Below are positions 1-5,459 of a stretch of DNA of 14,741 bases, piece after piece (position 1 is the first letter of the stretch; every line of letters begins with the position of its first letter). Position numbers and translations under genes: made by a program. The notes beneath the pieces were generated by a model. It did no database searches, was not told the DNA's origin, and saw nothing but the letters and a program-made list of their open reading frames with translations. Source of the stretch: Gemmatimonadota bacterium (GTDB lineage Bacteria; Gemmatimonadota; Gemmatimonadetes; Gemmatimonadales; GWC2-71-9); contig JACZUR010000028.1 in the NCBI GenBank assembly GCA_022573095.1, positions 1 to 14,741 of the forward strand. Reading direction: 5' to 3'.

Positions 1-857
1 ACGATCGACCAACCCGCGGGAGTGAGAGGGACCGACAGAACCACATGATCGCCACCCTTGGCAACAGCCCGCGCTGTCTCCACGCCTCTGACGAGCAGCC
101 TCACCGCCACTGGATTCGAGCCCGATCCTGACACAGATACTACGACCGATCCATTCGGAGACCACACCTCCGGCTCTGCACGCGCCGAGTCGATTCCGTG
201 ATTCGCCGGCAGCCCCGGGGGCGGGGGAATGAACGCTACAATACGAGCAGTTACCCTGGGTCCGGTCGACAGCGCAGAACGCTGGAGATCGCTCAACAGC
301 ACGATCTCGGTTTGACCGAATTCACCCGTGCCCATTACACGTTCCGCGGTGCGAACGGCTGCTCCAATATCCATCCTGACCGGCAACGGCGCGAGCGTAT
401 CCAACAACAACTCCGCCTCAGCCACTCCCACTCTAGTGGGAACACCGTCCGCCAAAACCAGCCACAGCCGGTCATCTGGAGTGAGCTCGCTCAGCACGAC
501 GCGCGCCTGCTCCACCAGATAGTCTAACTGTTTTCGACCTGAGACAACCGCGCCAGAAGAAAGGGAGTTGTCCACTATCAAAACGACTTCGGTGGGCGGG
601 TGGGATCCTCCCACTCCGATGCGGATCACCGGTCGCGCGGCCGCTAGCACCAGGAAAGCAATAACCGACATCCTCAACAGCAGCAGCAGCAGGTTGCGCA
701 GTTTTAGTCTCCTGCTATACACCCGTTCGGTCTCCGCTATGTAGCGAACGGCGGGAAACGGTACCGTCGGCGGCACGCGCCTGGCCATAAGGTGCAGCAC
801 CGCTGGTATCGCAGCGGCGGCCAGTCCGAAGAGAGCTAACGGCTGCAGGAAAATCAT
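1..857 (-). CDS. BatA-like VWA membrane protein (partial, C-terminus off the window)
   Basis: I translated this gene by hand on the minus strand. It starts at an ATG (857-855) that overlaps the TGA of the DUF58 gene and stays open for 285 codons to the window edge, so the C-terminus is missing. The N-terminus begins MIFLQPLALFGLAAAAIPAV and is a membrane segment (about residues 1-24). A basic stretch follows, with RRLKLRN near residue 50, then a second membrane segment (about 55-75). This is the BatA/aerotolerance N-terminal layout (PF07584-like). A von Willebrand A domain follows. Its metal-binding DxSxS motif is intact as DNSLS (D96, S98, S100), and a second acidic site lies in VLLSDLQ. Known family members are inner-membrane proteins acting with MoxR ATPases and DUF58 proteins. 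The exact role here is unknown. The ATGA junction implies coupled translation with the upstream DUF58 gene. Confidence 0.92.
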   Translation of the reverse strand, partial: MIFLQPLALFGLAAAAIPAVLHLMARRVPPTVPFPAVRYIAETERVYSRRLKLRNLLLLLLRMSVIAFLVLAAARPVIRIGVGGSHPPTEVVLIVDNSLSSGAVVSGRKQLDYLVEQARVVLSELTPDDRLWLVLADGVPTRVGVAEAELLLDTLAPLPVRMDIGAAVRTAERVMGTGEFGQTEIVLLSDLQRSALSTGPRVTARIVAFIPPPPGLPANHGIDSARAEPEVWSPNGSVVVSVSGSGSNPVAVRLLVRGVETARAVAKGGDHVVLSVPLTPAGWSI

Positions 858-1804
858 CTGACACTCATCGAGCGCGCAGTAACCCGGCGCAAGACGTGTC
901 CGAATGGTGTATCGGTGGTCACGTGGTGATACGTAATACCGCCGGATCGCAACGATCCCCGCCAGTCTGCTATCGCTTTGTTGACTGTCTCGGCGTAGGC
1001 GCGCCGCATCTCCCTCGGGCGAGCAACAATATGGTGTCCTTCTTCAGGGTCCTCGAAGCGAGCCTCAGGTGGACCTTCGAGCGTCATCTCACCTGGATCC
1101 ATGATGTGGAAAACGACTACCTGGTGCCTCCGGTGCCGAAGGAACTGCAGCGCAGTCAGCGCCAGCTGGCGTTCCATCAGAAGATCCGATACGAGAATCA
1201 CCAATCCGCGGCGTCTCAGTAGGTCGGTCACCCTCCTGAGCGCAGGCTCGGCGGCGGTGCCCGCACCCGGCGAAACCTCGCTTATCGCTCTCGCCATCGT
1301 AGTCCAGTGCCGCTTGTTTGCGCGCGGCGATACCACGCGCCTCACAGCATCGTCGAAAGAGATTAGCCCTATAGCATCCCTCTGTCGCAGCAGCACATGC
1401 GTTAGCGCCGCGCTCAACCGTTTGGCGTACTCCAGCTTCGTAAGCCGGTTCTCAGCTCCAACCCAATCCATCGATCTGCTGCAATCGAGCACCAACATCG
1501 ATCGAAGATTTGTCTCCTCTTCGTATTGCTTGACGTACAGGCGATCGGAACGAGCCAGCATCTTCCAGTCCACATATCTCAACTCGTCCCCCGGCTGGTA
1601 GGGACGGTTTTCGGCAAACTCAACCGAAAAACCGCGAAAGGGTGACCGATGCAGACCGGCCAGGAACCCTTCGACCACCCCACGCGCCACCAACTCCAGT
1701 CCACCGAGTTGCGAAACCTCGTAGGGATCCAGCAGATCTATTCGAGCGGAAGTAGCCATCGCGCGCTCAACGTACCCGGCGCGAAGCGAGGTAGTCAACT
1801 TCAC
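854..1804 (-). CDS. DUF58 domain protein with VWA-like MIDAS motif
   Basis: This 316-residue protein carries the DUF58 signature: GDELRYVDWK near residues 72-81, then RLYVKQYEEETN (88-99). A VWA-type metal site DCSRS follows (D107, S109, S111). The family usually acts downstream of a MoxR AAA+ ATPase and with VWA membrane proteins of the BatA type, and such a gene follows here by an ATGA overlap. No signal peptide or clear membrane segment is seen, so it is probably cytoplasmic. The start is not certain. The GTG at 1804 has an AGGTGA Shine-Dalgarno-like sequence 9 bases upstream. The in-frame ATG at 1759 begins MATSARIDLLDP, closer to where relatives usually start, but has no visible ribosome site. 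No moxR lies directly upstream: a divergent gene begins at 1964. Confidence 0.93.
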   Translation of the reverse strand: MKLTTSLRAGYVERAMATSARIDLLDPYEVSQLGGLELVARGVVEGFLAGLHRSPFRGFSVEFAENRPYQPGDELRYVDWKMLARSDRLYVKQYEEETNLRSMLVLDCSRSMDWVGAENRLTKLEYAKRLSAALTHVLLRQRDAIGLISFDDAVRRVVSPRANKRHWTTMARAISEVSPGAGTAAEPALRRVTDLLRRRGLVILVSDLLMERQLALTALQFLRHRRHQVVVFHIMDPGEMTLEGPPEARFEDPEEGHHIVARPREMRRAYAETVNKAIADWRGSLRSGGITYHHVTTDTPFGHVLRRVTARSMSVR

Positions 1805-1870
1805 GACGCAATGTCACCTGCCGTGGACACCACAGGTCGGCGACGTGTCCGGTAGCGATCACGTAAACCG

Positions 1871-1899
1871 TTGTCATTTAAGTGTTTGTCGATTCTAAC
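1871..1899 (+). promoter_or_regulatory. Candidate sigma70-type promoter for the DUF4384 gene
   Basis: TTGTCA (1871-1876) resembles a -35 box at 5 of 6 positions. It is spaced 17 bases from TCTAAC (1894-1899), which matches a -10 box at 4 of 6. It lies in the 159-base divergent region 1805-1963 and would give an untranslated leader of about 55-60 bases. A short inverted repeat, GCATG-TTC-CATGC (1907-1919), sits just downstream of the predicted start site and could be an operator. I found no convincing promoter for the minus-strand gene pair. Confidence 0.3.
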
Positions 1900-1963
1900 G
1901 ACCTTGGCATGTTCCATGCTAATTAGCCCTGTGGAAAATAACTGTCTAGTCTAGGAGCAGGCG

Positions 1964-3415
1964 ATGTTGGAAGTACTCTTACTACCGATCTTTACCGCCG
2001 CCGCCGCCGCCACTGCCGCCACCGCCCAGGCCGCCTATCCGGTGGCGCAGGTGAGCCACTCGCGCGCGTCCAACAGTCCCTATATCGAAGTCTGGACCAA
2101 TAACAACGAGGTGTTCCGAAGGGGCGATCGAGTGCGAGTCTACTTTCGAACGGAATCTGAATCGTACGTTACGATTTTTCGCGTTAACACTGATGGGCGC
2201 GTACGGGTTCTCTTTCCTCGTGGTCCCTGGGAGGACAACTACGCCCGCGGTGACCGCCGCTACGAGGTTCAGGCTCACGGTAATAGGAGTTCATTTATCG
2301 TTGATGACTACCCCGGGCAAGGATACTTGTTCGCAGTGGCATCCGCAGATCCCTTCAACTTCCACAACATAGTCTCCGCTGATCACTGGGACTATCGGCG
2401 GATAGCTGCCGGCGGGCGTATTACGGGGGACCCCTACGTGTCTCTTATGGGTCTGATAGACCTGATAGTACCGCCGAACTACAGTGACTATTCCTACGAC
2501 GTACTGCCGTATTACGTCGAACAGAGGTACGAGTACCCCAGGTTTCTCTGCTACGACTGTCACGGCTATGCTTCCTATTCCTACTGGAACCCCTACCGCT
2601 ACTCATGTACGAGCTTTCGACTCGTGATTTACAACGACCCGTACTACTACCCTGCCAGGTATTACAGCGGTGTTCGGGTCGTGTATCAGCGACCAGCCCG
2701 GATCCTGCCTCGCTACATTTTCCGGGCTCAAGCGCCGGGACGGGCCTACGTGACTCGGCAGCGGCGAAGGCCAACTGACCAAGGCGGACGGAGGGTCTCT
2801 GATGTCGGAATTACCAGCCGCGACGTCGGGGGACCCGGCTCGATTGCAACACCCATTAATCCCTCGGGACGGCGGCGGGTTACCCGCGGCACCGGGCAGG
2901 CGGCGACACGACCGGGAAGGCAGCAAGGGGATATCCAGCAACAGCGTCCGCGGACGGGAGTGGAGCCCCGGGGGGGAGGGGCGGAGACCCGATCCGGAAG
3001 GCGGACAATTACCCCTGGAACGCCATCTCAAAGACCTGCGCAGCAGCAACAGCGACCGCGGGTCCAGGCTCAGCCGCCAGCGCGTCGGCAACAGGAACCG
3101 CGGCGGGCTCAGCCGCAGCAGAGTCCCCGGAGAGAACCTCAAAGAGCCGAACCGCAGCTGGAGCGCAGAGGAAACAACAACCGGCCGAGCAACGCCCGGC
3201 CTCAGCGCTCTGAATCGCGAAGGCCGGCGCGGGCTGCGGACACGCAGCGCACCCAATCGAGACAGCCAGCTCGAGCCGTAGGATCGCGGCGACCGAGATC
3301 ATCCGGCAACAGCGGGAGATCCGCTTCAGCGGGTAGGAGGTCTGGTGGAGCCCGCCAGGCGCCGGCCAGAGCACCGGCCCGCACTCGTGCCAGCACGGGT
3401 GGCCGCAGACGCTAA
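1964..3415 (+). CDS. Secreted DUF4384 protein with Tyr-rich middle and Arg/Gln/Pro-rich tail
   Basis: The 483-residue product starts at an ATG with AGGAG (1953-1957) six bases upstream. Residues 1-24 form a hydrophobic, Ala-rich export signal with a likely cut near AQA-AYP. Its n-region has Glu3 and no Lys or Arg, which is atypical. Residues about 45-130 match the DUF4384 pattern: GDRVRVYFRTESESYVTIFR, then LFP, then GQGYLFAVAS. The function of this domain is poorly defined; it is often found in exported proteins. Residues about 170-245 are very rich in Tyr and hold C196-Y-D-C199-H200, a CXXCH motif, plus C215. From about residue 260 to the end the protein is low-complexity and strongly basic (Arg, Gln, Pro, Ser), probably disordered, and ends in GGRRR. 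The gene stands alone: divergent neighbour upstream, terminator 20 bases downstream. I cannot assign a biochemical role. Confidence 0.88.
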   Translation: MLEVLLLPIFTAAAAATAATAQAAYPVAQVSHSRASNSPYIEVWTNNNEVFRRGDRVRVYFRTESESYVTIFRVNTDGRVRVLFPRGPWEDNYARGDRRYEVQAHGNRSSFIVDDYPGQGYLFAVASADPFNFHNIVSADHWDYRRIAAGGRITGDPYVSLMGLIDLIVPPNYSDYSYDVLPYYVEQRYEYPRFLCYDCHGYASYSYWNPYRYSCTSFRLVIYNDPYYYPARYYSGVRVVYQRPARILPRYIFRAQAPGRAYVTRQRRRPTDQGGRRVSDVGITSRDVGGPGSIATPINPSGRRRVTRGTGQAATRPGRQQGDIQQQRPRTGVEPRGGGAETRSGRRTITPGTPSQRPAQQQQRPRVQAQPPARRQQEPRRAQPQQSPRREPQRAEPQLERRGNNNRPSNARPQRSESRRPARAADTQRTQSRQPARAVGSRRPRSSGNSGRSASAGRRSGGARQAPARAPARTRASTGGRRR

Positions 3416-3435
3416 GTCCTCCCTGCGGCACCAAA

Positions 3436-3472
3436 CAGCCCCGGGTCTCCTAGACCGGGGCTGTTTCTTTTT
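3436..3472 (+). terminator. Rho-independent terminator after the DUF4384 gene
   Basis: CAGCCCCGGGTCT (3436-3448) pairs with AGACCGGGGCTG (3452-3463) through 12 base pairs with one bulged G and a three-base CCT loop. It is followed directly by TTTCTTTTT. The hairpin starts 20 bases after the stop codon, so it isolates the DUF4384 gene from the peptidase gene. Confidence 0.95.
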
Positions 3473-3477
3473 ACCCC

Positions 3478-3506
3478 TGAACAAGACCGGTACGCTGGAG
3501 TATGAT
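3478..3506 (+). promoter_or_regulatory. Candidate promoter for the M28 peptidase gene
   Basis: TATGAT (3501-3506) matches a -10 box at 5 of 6 positions. It lies 17 bases after TGAACA (3478-3483), a 4 of 6 match to a -35 box. It sits just after the terminator, where a new transcript must begin. It predicts a transcript start near 3513, downstream of the alternative ATG at 3509. This supports 3551 as the real start codon. Confidence 0.45.
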
Positions 3507-3550
3507 GCATGTGGCAAATCACCAGAAGACAAATACTGAGGAGAGTGAAC

Positions 3551-5095
3551 ATGAAGCGAAGTATTCCGGCCACCCTGGCGTTACTATTGGCGCCGGCGAC
3601 GCTCGCGGCCCAGATGGGAGCATCGGCTGTTGCGGCGGCTGCGTCGATAACCGAGCAAGACATTTACCAGCGCATCGGCGTGCTCGCACACGACTCTATG
3701 GGCGGACGTGACACGCCCTCACCACAGCTTGAAACAACCGCTAACTACATCGCGCGCGAGTTCGAGTCATTCGGACTACAGCCACTTGGTGACGACGGCG
3801 GCTACCTGCAGCGGTTTCCCCTGAAGGAGACGAGGCGAGACCTGGATCGGTCGACGATTACGGCGGACGGTGGGCTCGATTTGAGGTTAGGCGATACGTT
3901 CCAAATACTGTTCCAAGCTGGGACTCCGCCGGAGACAGTGACAGGCCCAATGCTCGTGGTGAGCGGCAGCGCATCCAATCCAGCCGAGATTGCCGAGCTC
4001 AATGTAGGCGGATCGGTGGCAGTAGTGGTTGCCGGGACGGAAAACGGACAGTTCACGACCGCTTTCAGACAGTCCCTTCGGCCCGTGCTCGGGCAACGGC
4101 CCGCGGCGGTAATCGTGGTTTCCGACCGCAGCCGCGAGCTGTTGGCGGGAATGGCGGCGCGGCTCGAACGGCCTTCGATCAGTACTGCGTGGGGCGAATC
4201 CGGTCCGGCCAACGGATTGGCTTTTCTCGAAGTGCACGATGACGACATCCGATCCTTTCTAGCCAGCAACGGCTTCGACCTAGCAGAGGCGAGATCGAAC
4301 GGTAACCGGCCTATCAGCGCGACGAGTTTGGGTGTTGATGCCACCGTTTCACTGAGAATGGCATCCGTAACCATGACATCAGCTCCCAACGTTGTAGGCC
4401 TGCTCGTGGGTTCCGATCCGCAGCTCAAAGACGAGTACGTCGTCTTTAGCGCGCACATGGATCACGTGGGCATCGGCGCTAGTGCGGACGGAGACAGCAT
4501 CTTCAACGGTGCCGACGACGATGCCTCGGGAACAGCCGCAGTCATCGAGTTGGCCCAAGCGTTCTCGATGATGAGTCCGGCCCCCAGAAGGTCCATGATA
4601 TTTCTTACCGTGAGCGGAGAAGAAAAAGGGCTCTGGGGAAGTGACTACTTCGGAGATCACCCACCTGTAGACATGGCACAGATAGTTGCCGATCTCAACA
4701 TCGACATGGTAGGCCGCAACTGGACCGACACGATCGTTGCTATCGGAAGAGAGCATTCCGACCTTGGAGAGACACTGAACGAAGTAAACGAGCAACATCC
4801 CGAACTAGGTATGACGGCAATCGACGACCTCTGGCCGGATGAGAGATTCTTTTTCCGCTCGGATCACTACAACTTCGCCAGGCGCGGAGTGCCGATCCTC
4901 TTCTTCTTCAATGGAACGCACGAAGATTACCACCAACCCAGCGACGAACTGGAGAAGATCGATGCTGAGAAGGAAAGCCGGATCGCACGGCTGCTGTTCT
5001 ACCTTGGTCTCGAGGTTGCCAACGCGACTGAAAGACCGCAGTGGAACCCAGAGAGCTACGAACAGATAGTCGATATTGACGAATCGACGCAGTGA
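3551..5095 (+). CDS. Secreted M28-family zinc aminopeptidase with probable PA domain
   Basis: I place the start at ATG 3551 rather than 3509. GAGGAG (3538-3543) lies seven bases upstream, and the product then begins with a clean signal peptide, MKRSIPATLALLLAPATLAA. The mature protein of the 514 residues should be exported to the periplasm or beyond. Residues about 125-250 look like a protease-associated insert. The M28 metal centre is complete by motif: H302 (AHMDH), D323 (GADDDASG), catalytic E357 and ligand E358 (GEEKG), D385 (NIDMVGR) and H461 (DYHQPSDE). Members remove N-terminal amino acids from peptides using two zinc ions. The exact specificity is not visible. The gene is monocistronic as far as I can see; no T-tailed hairpin follows, only a repeat-rich spacer. 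Confidence 0.94.
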   Translation: MKRSIPATLALLLAPATLAAQMGASAVAAAASITEQDIYQRIGVLAHDSMGGRDTPSPQLETTANYIAREFESFGLQPLGDDGGYLQRFPLKETRRDLDRSTITADGGLDLRLGDTFQILFQAGTPPETVTGPMLVVSGSASNPAEIAELNVGGSVAVVVAGTENGQFTTAFRQSLRPVLGQRPAAVIVVSDRSRELLAGMAARLERPSISTAWGESGPANGLAFLEVHDDDIRSFLASNGFDLAEARSNGNRPISATSLGVDATVSLRMASVTMTSAPNVVGLLVGSDPQLKDEYVVFSAHMDHVGIGASADGDSIFNGADDDASGTAAVIELAQAFSMMSPAPRRSMIFLTVSGEEKGLWGSDYFGDHPPVDMAQIVADLNIDMVGRNWTDTIVAIGREHSDLGETLNEVNEQHPELGMTAIDDLWPDERFFFRSDHYNFARRGVPILFFFNGTHEDYHQPSDELEKIDAEKESRIARLLFYLGLEVANATERPQWNPESYEQIVDIDESTQ

Positions 5096-5130
5096 CACAG
5101 TGATGGTTTGAGGGACAGAGGGCTGGAAGG

Positions 5131-5170
5131 ACGGTAAAAGACGGTGGGAGACGGTGGGAGACGGTGGAAG
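5131..5170 (+). repeat. Four tandem copies of a 10-base unit ACGGTRRRAG
   Basis: The copies start exactly every ten bases: ACGGTAAAAG (5131), ACGGTGGGAG (5141), ACGGTGGGAG (5151) and ACGGTGGAAG (5161). Copies two and three are identical. The period is close to one turn of B-DNA, so all ACGGT cores face the same side of the helix. No function is known to me. Confidence 0.9.
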
Positions 5171-5247
5171 TTAAGGCAGGCAGCGGATCCCGCGGGGAGA
5201 GAGGACGGTAGTGTGTAACGCTAAGTGAGGGCGCGCGGGAAAAAAAG

Positions 5248-5267
5248 ACGGTGGAGGACGGTAAGGG
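5248..5267 (+). repeat. Second cluster of the ACGGT 10-base unit (two copies)
   Basis: ACGGTGGAGG (5248-5257) and ACGGTAAGGG (5258-5267) repeat the same ten-base phase as the array at 5131-5170. A lone ACGGT at 5205 lies between the clusters. Confidence 0.75.
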
Positions 5268-5304
5268 GACGGGGGTCAGTCGGTCAGTGGGTCGGGAATC
5301 GGGA

Positions 5305-5328
5305 ACGCTGCACGCTGCACGCTGCACG
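5305..5328 (+). repeat. Heptamer tandem repeat ACGCTGC, 3.4 copies
   Basis: ACGCTGC is repeated perfectly at 5305, 5312 and 5319, followed by a partial ACG (5326-5328). It is unrelated in sequence and period to the ACGGT units beside it. Confidence 0.9.
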
Positions 5329-5336
5329 AAAAAAGA

Positions 5337-5381
5337 GGGCCGGAGGGTTGAAGGGCTAGAGGGTCGGCCCACCCAACCTCC
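5337..5381 (+). other. Regular G-quadruplex motif overlapping an imperfect hairpin
   Basis: Four GGG runs start at 5337, 5345, 5353 and 5361, each separated by exactly five bases, which fits the standard G3N1-7 quadruplex pattern. The same bases can form a hairpin. GGAGGGTTG (5342-5350) pairs with CAACCTCC (5374-5381) with one bulged G, and GGGC (5353-5356) pairs with GCCC (5367-5370). The two folds share the second and third G runs and so exclude each other. Folding is a prediction from sequence only. Confidence 0.6.
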
Positions 5382-5383
5382 AA

Positions 5384-5411
5384 CTCCCTGCTCCGCGCTC
5401 CCCGCTCCCCC
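5384..5411 (+). repeat. C-rich heptamer tandem repeat, four copies
   Basis: Four successive seven-base units begin with CTCC: CTCCCTG (5384), CTCCGCG (5391), CTCCCCG (5398) and CTCCCCC (5405). This is a degenerate repeat on the C-rich side of the spacer, ending about 33 bases before the lepA -10 candidate. Confidence 0.7.
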
Positions 5412-5420
5412 TGCACGCGA

Positions 5421-5450
5421 AACACAGCGGCCTCCGCGAGAGATTATATT
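5421..5450 (+). promoter_or_regulatory. Candidate lepA promoter giving a near-leaderless transcript
   Basis: TATATT (5445-5450) matches a -10 box at 5 of 6 positions in an otherwise GC-rich stretch. A weak -35 (AACACA, 5421-5426, 3 of 6) lies 18 bases upstream. Transcription would begin near 5457, only about three bases before the lepA ATG at 5460. There is no Shine-Dalgarno sequence before that ATG: the bases are CCTCTTCGC. Confidence 0.4.
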
Positions 5451-5459
5451 CCTCTTCGC

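Larger units (their letters stand above)
5096..5459. other. Repeat-rich non-coding region between peptidase and lepA
   Basis: These 364 bases contain no supported gene. The first two thirds are purine- and G-rich on the plus strand and the last third is C-rich. ACGGT occurs seven times (5131, 5141, 5151, 5161, 5205, 5248, 5258). There are also two different heptamer repeats, a doubled GGTCAGT near 5274-5287, a four-run G-tract and an imperfect hairpin, then the lepA promoter candidate at the right end. An open frame of 200 codons on the minus strand spans 4908-5510 but is low-complexity and lies across two real genes, so I reject it. Confidence 0.85.

Noticed and set aside
198..527. Plus-strand frames near the left edge
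   Set aside because: They lie antisense to the BatA-like gene, whose membrane segments and MIDAS motif are clear.
2603..3256. Long minus-strand open frame (217 codons) and a plus-strand one at 2802-3281 in the Arg-rich tail region
   Set aside because: The DUF4384 frame is continuous from a good ribosome site to a stop 20 bases before a terminator. The others are shadows of its GC-rich, repetitive codons.
3509..3550. Upstream ATG for the M28 peptidase
   Set aside because: It lies before the predicted transcript start, has no ribosome site and would bury the signal peptide behind a 14-residue extension.
5181..5200. Hairpin TCCC-GCG-GGGA as terminator for the peptidase gene
   Set aside because: The stem is four pairs and lacks a T-tract, so it is not a credible intrinsic terminator.
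5131..5267. Repeats considered as a CRISPR array
   Set aside because: Units are only 10 bases with no unique spacers of 25-45 bases, and there are no cas genes.
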